From Solirubrobacteraceae bacterium (GTDB taxonomy: Bacteria > Actinomycetota > Thermoleophilia > Solirubrobacterales > Solirubrobacteraceae), in NCBI GenBank assembly GCA_017882445.1, contig JADGPK010000015.1:1-50389 (forward strand): a stretch of 50,389 bases of DNA. The letters run 5' to 3'. A model generated the notes under the pieces. The model saw only the letters and a list, made by a program, of their open reading frames with translations. It was not told the origin of the DNA and did no database searches. This document shows, in pieces, positions 32,693 to 41,973 of the stretch (its first letter is position 1; the number at the start of each line of letters is the position of its first letter). The translations under genes and the position numbers were made by a program.

Positions 32693-34153
32693 CTATGTCA
32701 AGCTGCTCGCCTCGATCAGCTTGCGTGCATAGCCGAGCGCGTGCGCGCGTGTGACGATCTCGCCCGCATACTGAGCCTCGGCGAGCTGCTCGAGCACCGC
32801 GCCGAGGCGGGGGCCGGCGGCGATGCCCAGCTCACGCGCAAGCTCATCGCCGCGCACGAGCGGCGGCGGAGGGCCATCGGCGCGCCAGCGCAGCGCGTCG
32901 GTGAGCAGCCCGCGGGCGACGCGCAGATGGGACTCGATCGCCTCCTGGGCACGGTCACCGCGCGTGGCGAGCCGGTCGGCGACCGACAGGAGCGTCACGT
33001 CCACCTCGACCGGCGAGCATGCTCGCAGGTAGGCGAACACGCTCCGCCGGGCAAGCGGCTGGGGCTCGTGGACGAGGAAGCCCAGACGTAGGTGATGGCG
33101 CACGAGAGCGGCCACGTGGGCGCACAGGCGCTCGCTGGTGCGCAGGCGCACGAGCACCGCGCGGGCAAGCTCCGCACCGCGAACGTCGTGGCCGATGAAC
33201 GTCACGCGCCCGTCGGAGGGGCTGATCTCGCGGGTCAGCGGCTTGGCGGCGTCGTGCAGCAGCGCCCCCCAGCGCAGGGCGTCTCCGCGGCTCATCTCGT
33301 CGGCGAGCGGCTCCGCCAGGAGCGCCCTCACCTCCGCCTGGTGCCCACCGAGGGCGGCCTGCATGTCGGGGCTGTAAGGCTCGGCGCCAGTCAGCTCGAT
33401 GGTCCGCTCGAGGACCTCGAGCGTGTGGCCGTGGACATCGCGGTGGTGGAAGCGGCTCTGCTCGACGCCGCGCAGCGCCTCGAGCTCGGGAAGCACCACG
33501 GCGGTGACGCGAAGCTCGCCCATCATCTCCAGGGCGCGCCGCGCCTGCGGGGTGGCCACGATCCGCCTCAGCTCGATGAACACCCGCTCGGGCGAGACGC
33601 CGCGCAACGCCTCCACCTCCGCGCCTGCGCCGCTCAGCGTGTCCGCGTCGGGCTCGAGGTCCAGCTCGATCGCCACCCGCACGAGGCGGAGCACCCGCAG
33701 GGGATCGTCCGCGAATGCCCCCGGCCCCGCCATCCGCAGGCGCCCGGCCTCCAGGTCCGCCAGGCCCCCGAGCGGATCGATGAGCGACCCTCCGGCGATC
33801 GGTTCGGCGATCGCGTTGACGGTGAAGTCGCGCAGAGTCAGGTCCTCTTCGAGCGTCGCTCCCCGCCGCGGCTCCACGTCGACCTGCCACGAGCGGTCGC
33901 GCGCGACCACCCTCCAGGAGCCAAACTCCTCTGACAGGGCGAAGCAGGCCGCGCTCCCCGCCGCGCTGGCCACCGCCCGGGCGGCCTCGGCGGGGTCACC
34001 GTCGACGACCACGTCCACGTCGGTGACCCGGCGGTCCGAGCGACGATCTCGAACCGCACCGCCGACCAGCCACGCGCTGCGGCCGGCCAGCGCCGCGCGG
34101 GCCACCTGCAGCCCGGCGCTCTCCTCACGGTCGTCCACCGTCCCGCCGCTCAC
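32693..34153 (-). CDS. CCA tRNA nucleotidyltransferase / poly(A) polymerase family, with HD domain
   Basis: A class II nucleotidyltransferase that adds or repairs the tRNA 3' CCA, or a poly(A) polymerase. The active-site motif LVGGAVRDRR with DVDVVVDGD (two catalytic Asp) is at about residues 29-53, with the ERDFTVNA-like RDFTVNAIA and DDPLRVLRLVRVA (motif E) following. The C-terminal half has an HD phosphohydrolase motif, ALLHDAAKP, as in HD-containing CCA enzymes. At 486 residues the length fits. The GTG start overlaps the alr stop by four bases (GTGA), so it is translationally coupled. CCA versus poly(A) activity cannot be decided here. Confidence 0.85.
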   Translation of the reverse strand: MSGGTVDDREESAGLQVARAALAGRSAWLVGGAVRDRRSDRRVTDVDVVVDGDPAEAARAVASAAGSAACFALSEEFGSWRVVARDRSWQVDVEPRRGATLEEDLTLRDFTVNAIAEPIAGGSLIDPLGGLADLEAGRLRMAGPGAFADDPLRVLRLVRVAIELDLEPDADTLSGAGAEVEALRGVSPERVFIELRRIVATPQARRALEMMGELRVTAVVLPELEALRGVEQSRFHHRDVHGHTLEVLERTIELTGAEPYSPDMQAALGGHQAEVRALLAEPLADEMSRGDALRWGALLHDAAKPLTREISPSDGRVTFIGHDVRGAELARAVLVRLRTSERLCAHVAALVRHHLRLGFLVHEPQPLARRSVFAYLRACSPVEVDVTLLSVADRLATRGDRAQEAIESHLRVARGLLTDALRWRADGPPPPLVRGDELARELGIAAGPRLGAVLEQLAEAQYAGEIVTRAHALGYARKLIEASSLT

Positions 34154-35337
34154 GGCCCCACGAGCTGTGCGAGGAGAACGCCGTCGCGATGGTAGGTCCG
34201 CGGCACCCGCGCGGTAAGCCCACAGGTGATCTCGTAGTTGATCGTGTCCAGACGGCGCGCCACCTCCTCGGCGGTGATCCGCTCGCCCCCCTGAAAGCCG
34301 ATCAGGATCGCGCGCTCGCAGCGCACGCGCTCGTGGGCCTCGTCACCGATGTCCACGGTGATGTTGTCCATGCTCACTGTCCCCACGAGCGGGTAGCGGC
34401 GTCCGCCGATCAGCACGTCTGCGTTGTTGGACAGGCCACGTCGCCAGCCGTCGCCGTAGCCGATCGGGAGCACTCCAAGCCACGTGTCGCGCTCAGCCAC
34501 GAACTGGCGCCCGTAGCCGGCGCTCTCCCCCACCTCGCATCGCTTGACCTCGGCCACGTAGGAGCTCAGCTCGAGGGCGGGCTCCAGCGCCCGGGCGCCG
34601 GGGTTCTTGCCGAAGGGATCCATGCCGTAGATGGCGACCCCGCAGCGCACCATGTCGAACTGCGCCTCGGCCTCGCGCAGCATCGCGGCGCTGTTGGCCG
34701 CGTGGATGAGCAGTCCGGGCTGCTGTTCCTTGACGCCGCGCGCCCAGCTCGTGAAGGCGGCGAGCTGATGGGCGAAGAAACCGTCGTCCTCGAGGTCGTC
34801 AGCGGTAGCAAAATGGGTCATCACCCCCGCCAGCTCGACGCCCGGAGCGGCCATCGCCGCGGCAGCCACCCTGGAGGCCTCGGCGGGATCGCGGGTCCCG
34901 AGCCGTCCCATCCCGGAATCGAGCTTGACGTGGACGCGACCGCCGCCCGCCGCCGCCAGCTGTTCCACATCGCGCTCGCTCCAGACCACCACGTCGGCGT
35001 CCGCTGCGCGCGCCTCCTCGAGCTCAGCCATGCTCAGGGCGCCCATCACGAGGACGGGAACGTCACGAAGGCCCGCCTCGCGAAGCTCGCTCACCTCCCT
35101 GGCGCTCGCCACCGCCAGCCAGCTCGCACCGCCGTCGATGGCCGCGCGGGCGCTCTGCACGGCGCCGTGTCCGTAGCCGTCGGCCTTCACCACGGCGCAC
35201 AGCGCCGCACCGCCGCGCAGCTCGGTGCGCAGGCGCGTGCAGTTGCGCTCGATCGCCGCGACGTTCACCCTGGCTGTGACCCTGCGCACTGGTGCGCAGG
35301 CGGCTCGCACGGGCTCGGAGCCTTCCCGCTCAGCCAT
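34150..35337 (-). CDS. alr: Alanine racemase
   Basis: It makes D-alanine for peptidoglycan. The PLP Lys is Lys51 in AVVKADGYGHG, the catalytic Tyr is in SAGYGRQFV, and the C-terminal domain has TVSMDNITVDIGD. Length is 395 residues, standard. The ATG at 35337 is chosen because GGGAGG lies nine bases upstream; reading back to 35361 adds eight residues without support. The start overlaps the nnr stop by eight bases, so translation is coupled. With glmM and glmS upstream, this is a wall-precursor run. Confidence 0.93.
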   Translation of the reverse strand: MAEREGSEPVRAACAPVRRVTARVNVAAIERNCTRLRTELRGGAALCAVVKADGYGHGAVQSARAAIDGGASWLAVASAREVSELREAGLRDVPVLVMGALSMAELEEARAADADVVVWSERDVEQLAAAGGGRVHVKLDSGMGRLGTRDPAEASRVAAAAMAAPGVELAGVMTHFATADDLEDDGFFAHQLAAFTSWARGVKEQQPGLLIHAANSAAMLREAEAQFDMVRCGVAIYGMDPFGKNPGARALEPALELSSYVAEVKRCEVGESAGYGRQFVAERDTWLGVLPIGYGDGWRRGLSNNADVLIGGRRYPLVGTVSMDNITVDIGDEAHERVRCERAILIGFQGGERITAEEVARRLDTINYEITCGLTARVPRTYHRDGVLLAQLVGP

Positions 35338-36952
35338 CGAGCATGTCCTCCCGAGCGCCATCGCCGTGTGGCGCCCGTGAGCGAGCGCCAGGGAGCGCGG
35401 CGATCACGTCTGACGCCACCACGCACTCGGCAGAGCCAAGCGTGCGGGCCGCCCGCCTGCCCGCCTCCGCGTGCAACCACACCCCGGCACTGGCCGCCGT
35501 GAACCCGTCCAACCCCTGAGCCAGCAATGCTGCGATCACACCGGTGAGCACGTCCCCTGTCCCAGCGGTGGCGAGCGCGGGACTTCCGCCCCTGCTGACG
35601 GCCACGGTACCGCCGGGCTCGGCGATGAGGGTGTCGTCGCCCTTCAGCACGACCACCGCCGCGGCCTGCTCGGCGGCGGCGCGGACGTGCAACAGCCGGT
35701 TGCGCTCGATCTCCGCGCTGTCCAGCTCGAGCAGCCGCGCAAGCTCGCCCGCGTGCGGCGTCAGCACGGTCGCGGCCTGCCTTGCGGCCAGCCTGCCGAG
35801 CCGCCCGGCGTACGCGTTCAGGCCGTCGGCGTCGAGCACCACCGCGACCGTCGCCTCCCGCGCGACACGGCGCGCGAATTCGAAGGCGCCCTCGCTGCGG
35901 CCGAGCCCGGGTCCGAGCGCGAGCGCCCCGCCGCGCTCACCGGCCCGCAGGACGCCGGCGACGGCATCGAGGGTGAGCGCGCCATCCTCCTCAGGCAGAC
36001 CCATGGTCATCATCTCGGGCGTGGGGCCGCTCGCCAGGATCGCCTGCAGGGAGGCTGGCACGCATGCCGTGACGTAGCCCGCTCCCGTACGCATGCTCGC
36101 GCGCGCGGCCATCGCCGGCGCGCCGGTCAGCCCGCGCGAGCCGCCCACGACCAGCACATGCCCGGAGGTGAACTTGGTCGCGGACGCGCGCCGGCGCGGG
36201 AGCAGATCGAGGACCGACGGCTCGATCAGACCCATCAGGGCGCCCGCCGGAGCGCCGCGCGGAATGCCGATGTCGATCGTCTCGACCTCGCCCGCGTGCG
36301 CCTTGCCCGGACGAATCCACAGGCCGGGCTTGGCCGCGTGGAAGGTCACCGTGACCGACGCGCTGACAGCGGCGCCCGCGACGACCCCCGTCGAGGCGTC
36401 CACGCCGCTGGGCACATCCACGCTGACGACCGGGACGCCGGCCGCGTTGATCGCGTCTATGGCCACGGCCACCTCCCCCCGTGGCTCTCCCTGAAATCCC
36501 GTTCCCAGCAGCGCGTCGACGAGGACAGCGCACGCGCTGAGCGCACCGCTGGCCCCGCCGCCCTCACCGTCGGCGCCCGCGCTCTGCGCGCGCGCCCAGT
36601 CCAAGCCATCCAGGCGCACGGGTCCCTGCCCGGACAGCCGTTCGAGGTTCGCGCGCGCGTCACCGGTGAGATCCTCGGGCGGCGCGACGCACACGACGCT
36701 CACGCTCCTGCCCGCGTCGCGGAGCAGGCGCGCCACGACCAGCCCGTCGCCGCCGTTGTTGCCCTTGCCGCAGAGGACCGCCACCGGGCCGTCGGGCGTA
36801 AGGCGCTCGACCGCTCGTGCCACACCGGCCCCCGCCCGCTCCATCAGATCGAGCCCGTCGACCCCTCTCTCCTCGATCGCCCAGCGATCGAGGCGGCGCA
36901 CGGTGTCGGCGTCGAGCAGCGGTGTGAGCCAGTCAGGCAACGTCACGATCAA
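35330..36952 (-). CDS. nnr: Bifunctional NAD(P)H-hydrate epimerase/dehydratase
   Basis: It repairs hydrated NAD(P)H. The N-terminal epimerase domain (about 10-215) has CGKGNNGGDGLVVARLL (61-77). The C-terminal ADP/ATP-dependent dehydratase domain has VVGGSRGLTGAPAMAARAS, TPHAGELARLL and GTGDVLTGVIAALLAQG. At 540 residues both are present. The start is TTG 36952 (LIVTLPDW) or GTG 36946. It lies between glmS and alr, with a coupled alr start. The nnr-alr adjacency is common in actinobacteria and other bacteria. Confidence 0.92.
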   Translation of the reverse strand: MIVTLPDWLTPLLDADTVRRLDRWAIEERGVDGLDLMERAGAGVARAVERLTPDGPVAVLCGKGNNGGDGLVVARLLRDAGRSVSVVCVAPPEDLTGDARANLERLSGQGPVRLDGLDWARAQSAGADGEGGGASGALSACAVLVDALLGTGFQGEPRGEVAVAIDAINAAGVPVVSVDVPSGVDASTGVVAGAAVSASVTVTFHAAKPGLWIRPGKAHAGEVETIDIGIPRGAPAGALMGLIEPSVLDLLPRRRASATKFTSGHVLVVGGSRGLTGAPAMAARASMRTGAGYVTACVPASLQAILASGPTPEMMTMGLPEEDGALTLDAVAGVLRAGERGGALALGPGLGRSEGAFEFARRVAREATVAVVLDADGLNAYAGRLGRLAARQAATVLTPHAGELARLLELDSAEIERNRLLHVRAAAEQAAAVVVLKGDDTLIAEPGGTVAVSRGGSPALATAGTGDVLTGVIAALLAQGLDGFTAASAGVWLHAEAGRRAARTLGSAECVVASDVIAALPGARSRAPHGDGAREDMLDG

Positions 36953-37025
36953 GCGATGCTAGATGGTCGCTGCCCCGGCGGTGAGCCACACAGACCCGAT
37001 CGCAGCGCCCCAACCCGAGCGCGCG

Positions 37026-38894
37026 CTACTCGACCGTGACGGTCTTCGCCAGGTTGCGCGGCTGGTCGACGTTCAGTCCCCGTCGCCGCGCGATCTTGTA
37101 GGCGAGCACCTGCAGCGGGATCACCGCGAGCATCGGCTGGAGCATCCAGTCGATCGCCGGCAGCGTGATCACCGCCTCGGCGCTGTGGGTGATGCGCTCG
37201 TTGCCCTCGGTCGCGATCGCGATCACGTGCGCACCGCGGGCGCGCACCTCCTGCATGTTCGAGGTCATCTTCTCCAGCACCGGCGAATCGGTCGCCACGC
37301 ACACCACGGGCGTGGACTCGTCCAGCAGGGCGATGGGACCGTGCTTCATCTCGCCCGCCGCATAGGCGTCGGTGGCGACATAGGAGATCTCCTTGAGCTT
37401 GAGAGCCCCCTCGAGGGCGACCGGCAGGCCAACGTGGCGGCCGATGTAAAGGAAGAAATCGGCCTGCCAGTAGGTCTCCGCTACGCGCTCCACCTGCTCG
37501 TCCACATCGGCGAGCACCTCGTCGATGCAATGCGGCAGGCGCTTGACCTCGCGCACGAGCTCCGCCAGGCGCCCCGGGGCGATCTCGCCCCGCAGCTCGG
37601 CCAGGCGGAGGCCGAGCAGGTACATCACCGCCACCTGGCAGAGGAACGTCTTGGTGGCCGCCACGCCGATCTCGAGCCCCGCGCGCGTGAACAGCACGCC
37701 GTCGGAGTCGCGCGTGGCCTGCGAGCCCATCACGTTGGTGATCGCCAGCACGCGCGCGCCCCGCTCGCGCGCCAGTCGCATCGCCGCGAGCGTGTCGGCG
37801 GTCTCGCCGGACTGCGTGATCCCGAGCACGAGATCGCCGGGCCCAACGACCGGGTTCCGATAGCGGTACTCAGAGGCGATGTCCATCTCCACGGGCACGC
37901 GTGCCCACTCTTCGATCGCGTAGCGCCCGATCAAGCCGGCGTGGTAGGAGGTGCCGCAGGCCACGATCACGATCCGCCGGACGTCTGTGAGGATCGACTC
38001 GTCCAGCGCTCCCTCCTCGTTCAGGTCCACCCCGTCGCCGCGGGCTGTGCGGTCGGAGACCGCGTCGGCCACGGCGTCGGCCTGTTCGTGGATCTCCTTC
38101 AACATGAAGGTCTCAAAGCCGCCCTTCTCGGCGGTCTCTTCATCCCAGTCGACCGTCTGCTCGGCACGCTCCACGGCGGCGCCATCGGCCGTCATGATCG
38201 TGACGCCCTCCGGTCTGAGGACGACCAGCTCGCCGTTGTCCAGGAACTGCACCCGCCTGGTGTGCGCCAGGAACGCGGGGACCGCCGAAGCGACGAACTG
38301 CTCGCCCTCGCCGCGGCCAATGATCAGCGGGCACTCCTTGCGGGCGCCCACCAGCACGTGCGGCTCGTCCAGGCTCATGGCCACGAACGCGTAGTGGCCC
38401 TCGAGCTGCGCGTAGGCCACACGCACGGCGTCTGTGAGATCGCCCGCATAGAGCTCGGCGATCAGGTGGGCGATCACCTCGGCGTCCGTCTCGGAGGTGA
38501 ACACGTTGCCCTGGGCCGTCAGGCGCTCCTTGAGCGCCATGTAGTTCTCGACGATGCCGTTGACCACCACGTGCACGCGGTCTGCCCCGTCGTTGTGAGG
38601 ATGGGCGTTCGCCTCGCTCACGCGTCCGTGGGTCGCCCAGCGCGTGTGGCCGATGCCGGTCGTCGCCGGACGCTCGATGAGCGCCACGGCCGCTGCGCCC
38701 GCGGCGGGCGCGTCGCGATCGAGCTTGGCCCGCAGGGCGCTCACGTTGCCGACCGCCCGCACGGTCTCGATCCGGTCCTCGGCGATGACCGAGATGCCGG
38801 CCGAGTCATAGCCGCGGTACTCGAGCTTGGCCAGGCCCGCGAGCAGCAGCTCCTGGACGGGACGCCCACCAACGTAGCCAATGATGCCGCACAC
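37026..38894 (-). CDS. glmS: Glucosamine-6-phosphate synthase
   Basis: It makes glucosamine-6-phosphate from fructose-6-phosphate and glutamine, the first step to UDP-GlcNAc. The N-terminal nucleophile is Cys2 (MCGIIGYVGG), with the glutamine-binding EYRGYDSAG and the two SIS sugar domains (GTSYHAGLIGRY; GRHVGLPVALEGALKLKE) and the C-terminal PRNLAKTVTVE. At 622 residues it is complete. The start is GTG 38894, seven bases after a TATCTT hexamer and without Shine-Dalgarno, so the gene may also be transcribed leaderless on its own. It is 56 bases downstream of glmM. Confidence 0.95.
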   Translation of the reverse strand: MCGIIGYVGGRPVQELLLAGLAKLEYRGYDSAGISVIAEDRIETVRAVGNVSALRAKLDRDAPAAGAAAVALIERPATTGIGHTRWATHGRVSEANAHPHNDGADRVHVVVNGIVENYMALKERLTAQGNVFTSETDAEVIAHLIAELYAGDLTDAVRVAYAQLEGHYAFVAMSLDEPHVLVGARKECPLIIGRGEGEQFVASAVPAFLAHTRRVQFLDNGELVVLRPEGVTIMTADGAAVERAEQTVDWDEETAEKGGFETFMLKEIHEQADAVADAVSDRTARGDGVDLNEEGALDESILTDVRRIVIVACGTSYHAGLIGRYAIEEWARVPVEMDIASEYRYRNPVVGPGDLVLGITQSGETADTLAAMRLARERGARVLAITNVMGSQATRDSDGVLFTRAGLEIGVAATKTFLCQVAVMYLLGLRLAELRGEIAPGRLAELVREVKRLPHCIDEVLADVDEQVERVAETYWQADFFLYIGRHVGLPVALEGALKLKEISYVATDAYAAGEMKHGPIALLDESTPVVCVATDSPVLEKMTSNMQEVRARGAHVIAIATEGNERITHSAEAVITLPAIDWMLQPMLAVIPLQVLAYKIARRRGLNVDQPRNLAKTVTVE

Positions 38895-38901
38895 GCGATC
38901 G

Positions 38902-38907
38902 AAGATA
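38902..38907 (-). promoter_or_regulatory. Putative -10 element of glmS
   Basis: The minus strand reads TATCTT seven bases upstream of the GTG start, placing a transcription start at the first codon. A clear -35 is not seen. Confidence 0.3.
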
Positions 38908-38950
38908 CCAGCGCCACCCGTGGCGCTTTAGGAAGCCTCGACCCGACCGG

Positions 38951-40315
38951 TCATCCGAGCTGACGCTCCACCAGGGCGACCAGGCGCCCGCACACGTCCT
39001 GCGCCTCCTCCTCGGTGGGAGCCTCGACCATCACCCGCACCAGCGGCTCGGTGCCGCTCGGGCGCACGAGCACGCGCCCGCGCCCGGCCAGGTCGCGCTC
39101 GGCGGCACGCACCGCTGCATCGACCTCCTCGGAGCTCTCCAGCGCGCGACGATCGCGCACGGGGACGTTGACCAGGCGCTGCGGGAGCCTGCTCATGGCG
39201 TCACGCTCGGCCAGATCCCGTCCGGCGAGCGCCTCGAGGGTCAGCAGGGCGCTGGCGATGCCGTCGCCGGTGCGGTTGAAGCCCATGTCGATGATGTGCC
39301 CCGACTGCTCCCCGCCGAGCGTCCATCCGCGCGCGCGCAGCTCCTCCAGCACGTGGCGATCACCGACCTGGGTGGTGGCCACCGCCACGCCCTCGCGCTC
39401 CATGGCCGCGTGAAATCCGTAGTTGGTCATCACCGTCACGGCGACCCCGTTGCCGCTCAGACGCCCGCTGGCCCGCAGATGCAGGGTCGCCAGGGCCATG
39501 AGCTCATCGCCGTCGACCACCTCTCCGAGACGATCCACCGCCAGCACCCGATCGCCGTCGCCGTCGAATGCGAAGCCGATCGCATGCCCGCCCGCCACGA
39601 CGCGCTCGGCGAGTCCCTCGGTGTGCGTAGAGCCGCAGCCGGCGTTGATGTTGCGCCCGTCGGGCGCGTCGCCGATCACGGACACCTCGGCCCCCAGCCG
39701 CCGGAAGATCTCCGGTGCCACGTGGTAGGTGGCGCCGTTGGCGCAGTCCAGCAGCACTCGCAGGCCGCTCAGGTCGAGGCCCGCGAAGCGCGTGTGGAGC
39801 TCGCGCAGGTAGTCCTCCGCGGCGCCTCTGAGCTCGCGGATCCGCCCGTTCGACGGCGCCGCCTCGGGGCGTGCGAGGCTCATCACATCCGAGCCTCCGC
39901 CGGTCGGTGAGGATGCCGCCCGTTCGAGCTCCCGCTCGATCGCCCGCTCGGCGTCGTCGGACAGCTTGTAGCCGTCGCCCGCGAAGAACTTGATCCCGTT
40001 GTCCTCGTAGGGATTGTGCGACGCCGACAGCACCGCCGCCAGGTCGAAGCCGTAGCGCGCTATCAAGAGCGGCGCGGCCGGCGTCGGCAGCACCCCGCCC
40101 AGCAGCGCGTCCCCTCCGGCGGCGCTGACGCCGGCGGCCAGCGCTGCCTGGAGCATGTCACCCGACTGGCGGGTGTCGCGGATGATGAGCACCTGCGGGC
40201 GCTCTGATCCAGTCTGGCGGGTTGCCGCCCGGCCGAGCGCGAGCGCCAGCTCCGCGGTCAGGAACTCGCCGGCGACCCCGCGAACGCCGTCGGTCCCGAA
40301 CAGCTTGCGGGCCAT
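38951..40315 (-). CDS. glmM: Phosphoglucosamine mutase
   Basis: It converts glucosamine-6-phosphate to glucosamine-1-phosphate. The phosphoserine is in LSASHNPYEDNGIKFF (Ser at about 100), metal site FDGDGDRVLAVD, sugar-binding GEQSGHIID and phosphate-binding RPSGTEPLVRVM. The N-terminus MARKLFGTDGVRGVAGEFLT is diagnostic for GlmM as opposed to other phosphohexomutases. 454 residues. GGGGGAGAGT directly precedes the ATG. It is 23 bases after rpsI and belongs to the same run, linking ribosomal protein and wall-precursor genes, as often seen in actinobacteria. Confidence 0.95.
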   Translation of the reverse strand: MARKLFGTDGVRGVAGEFLTAELALALGRAATRQTGSERPQVLIIRDTRQSGDMLQAALAAGVSAAGGDALLGGVLPTPAAPLLIARYGFDLAAVLSASHNPYEDNGIKFFAGDGYKLSDDAERAIERELERAASSPTGGGSDVMSLARPEAAPSNGRIRELRGAAEDYLRELHTRFAGLDLSGLRVLLDCANGATYHVAPEIFRRLGAEVSVIGDAPDGRNINAGCGSTHTEGLAERVVAGGHAIGFAFDGDGDRVLAVDRLGEVVDGDELMALATLHLRASGRLSGNGVAVTVMTNYGFHAAMEREGVAVATTQVGDRHVLEELRARGWTLGGEQSGHIIDMGFNRTGDGIASALLTLEALAGRDLAERDAMSRLPQRLVNVPVRDRRALESSEEVDAAVRAAERDLAGRGRVLVRPSGTEPLVRVMVEAPTEEEAQDVCGRLVALVERQLG

Positions 40316-40338
40316 ACTCTCCCCCGGGACGACGCGGC

Positions 40339-41265
40339 CTAGCGCTTTGAGAACTGCGGACGCTTGCGCGCCTTCTTCAGGCCGGCCTTCTTGCGCTCCT
40401 TGGCACGCGAGTCGCGTGTGAGGAAACCCCTGCGCTTGAGCTCACCACGAAGGTTCGGGTCGGCCTCCAGCAGAGCGCGCGACACGCCGTGGCGCAGCGC
40501 TCCGGCCTGGGCGGAGATTCCGCCGCCATGCAGGCGTGCGACCACGTCCATGCGCTCCTGGAAGCCCACCGTCTCGAGCGGCTGGCGGATGTTGCGCTGA
40601 AGGGTCAGGCGCGGGAAGTGCTCCTCGAGAGTGCGTCCGTTGACGAGATAGGTGCCCGTCCCGGGGCGCAGCGTCACACGGGCGATCGCCGTCTTGCGCT
40701 TTCCCGTCGCGCGATAGCGAGCACCCGAGGCCAGGTCGATCGCGGCGGTGGCGATCGGCTCGGTGAGAACCTCCTCGGGCTCATCCTCGCCGGAGGTCTC
40801 GGTCTCCCCGCCCTCGCCCTCGAGCGCGTAGGGGTCCTCGTACGCCGTGCTTCGACCCAGGGGGTCGACGCCCTCGGGGACGATGTCGACCTCGAGGTGC
40901 GCTCCGGGGACCGAGGGCTTCACGCGGGGCGCAGGCTCCTCCTCGTCCTCCTCGTCCACGGCCTCCTGCGCGGCCTCGAGCGCCGCATCCTCGGTCGATC
41001 CCGCAATCTCCATGGCCTCGGCTGTGGGCACGGCGTGACCCTCGCCGGCCGGTTCGCCCACAACCTGCTCCGGCGCGTGCTGGTCGGCTCCCGACTCCTG
41101 GGCCTCCTGCGCTGCCTCGAGCGCTGCGTCCTCTGCCGATCCCGCGATCTTCGCGGCCTCATCCGTCGGCACAGCGTGACCAGGGCCTTCGGCGGCTGGG
41201 ACCGCGTTCTCCGCCGGGCCGTTCTCGGGTTGGTCGGGGCTCTCCCGTATCTCCTCGTCGGCCAT
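40339..41265 (-). CDS. rpsI: 30S ribosomal protein S9 with long acidic N-terminal extension
   Basis: The last 125 residues are a normal S9: [39 protein letters not shown] and the basic tail [12 protein letters not shown]. The first 183 residues are an acidic, Ala/Glu-rich extension containing two copies of one 27-residue unit (29-55 and 76-102; each starts GHAVPT and has [11 protein letters not shown]). The ATG at 41265 overlaps the rplM stop by one base (TGATG), so this start is well fixed and no better internal start with a ribosome site was found. S9 proteins are normally about 130-170 residues. The extension may be solvent-exposed on the 30S subunit; function unknown. Confidence 0.9.
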   Translation of the reverse strand: MADEEIRESPDQPENGPAENAVPAAEGPGHAVPTDEAAKIAGSAEDAALEAAQEAQESGADQHAPEQVVGEPAGEGHAVPTAEAMEIAGSTEDAALEAAQEAVDEEDEEEPAPRVKPSVPGAHLEVDIVPEGVDPLGRSTAYEDPYALEGEGGETETSGEDEPEEVLTEPIATAAIDLASGARYRATGKRKTAIARVTLRPGTGTYLVNGRTLEEHFPRLTLQRNIRQPLETVGFQERMDVVARLHGGGISAQAGALRHGVSRALLEADPNLRGELKRRGFLTRDSRAKERKKAGLKKARKRPQFSKR

Positions 41266-41711
41266 CAGGCCTCGATCTCCAAAGGTTGCGGTTTCTGGGC
41301 GACGTGCGGATGCTCGGGCCCGGCGTAGATCTTGAGCTTCGTTATCTGCTTTCGCGCAAGCCGGTTGCGCGGCATCATCCCTTTGACCGCCAGCCGGATG
41401 ATCTCCTCCGGCCTCCTTGCGAGCATCTCCTCGAACGTGCGCGAGCGCAGTCCACCCGGGTAGCCCGAGTGGCGGTAGTAGCGCTTGTCCTGGCGCTTGT
41501 TGCCGCTGACGTGGATCTTCTCGGCGTTGACGACCACAACGAAGTCGCCCGTGTCGATGTGCGGGGTGTACTCGGGCTTGCGCTTGCCGCGCAGGACGTC
41601 CGCCACCTGGGTCGCCAGGCGGCCGAGCGTCTTGCCATTGGCGTCCACGAGCAGCCAATTGCGCTCGCGGTCTGTCGGCTTGGCTACGTAGGTCTTTGTC
41701 GAGGGAGCCAT
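41265..41711 (-). CDS. rplM: 50S ribosomal protein L13
   Basis: A core ribosomal protein at the base of the large subunit. It begins [12 protein letters not shown], then [40 protein letters not shown], and [22 protein letters not shown], all typical of L13. 148 residues. Reading further back to 41927 lacks coding character, so ATG 41711 is the start. The stop overlaps the rpsI start by one base. A candidate -10 lies 42 bases upstream. Confidence 0.95.
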   Translation of the reverse strand: MAPSTKTYVAKPTDRERNWLLVDANGKTLGRLATQVADVLRGKRKPEYTPHIDTGDFVVVVNAEKIHVSGNKRQDKRYYRHSGYPGGLRSRTFEEMLARRPEEIIRLAVKGMMPRNRLARKQITKLKIYAGPEHPHVAQKPQPLEIEA

Positions 41712-41753
41712 GGCGTGAAAAAGGCCACGCGTAATCCGCGCGGCGGAGCGAAC

Positions 41754-41759
41754 ATCATA
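41754..41759 (-). promoter_or_regulatory. Putative -10 of the rplM-rpsI transcript
   Basis: TATGAT on the minus strand in the gap between guaA and rplM. A start near 41747 would give a leader of about 35 bases. No consensus -35 was seen. The rest of the gap (41712-41973) holds nothing else recognised. Confidence 0.35.
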
Positions 41760-41973
41760 GGCGATGTCGGCCGCCTTCGCGGCGACGGGGCTGTGGTGAC
41801 CGGCGCCGGCAGCGATGTTCGGGGGACAGGCGAACGTGTCTCCCGAAAAAATTGGTAACTGCACGCCGCTCAGGCGGATGGATCGTCGTTTCCAGCAAGG
41901 ACGCAGGGAGCGAAGTGTGCTCTGCACACGAGCGACCGAGGACGCCGCTGGGGACGACGAGGCGCCGCCTGAG

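Noticed and set aside
41712-41927. N-terminal extension of L13 to 41927
   Set aside because: The added residues are not coding-like and include the probable promoter; the L13 family begins at 41711.
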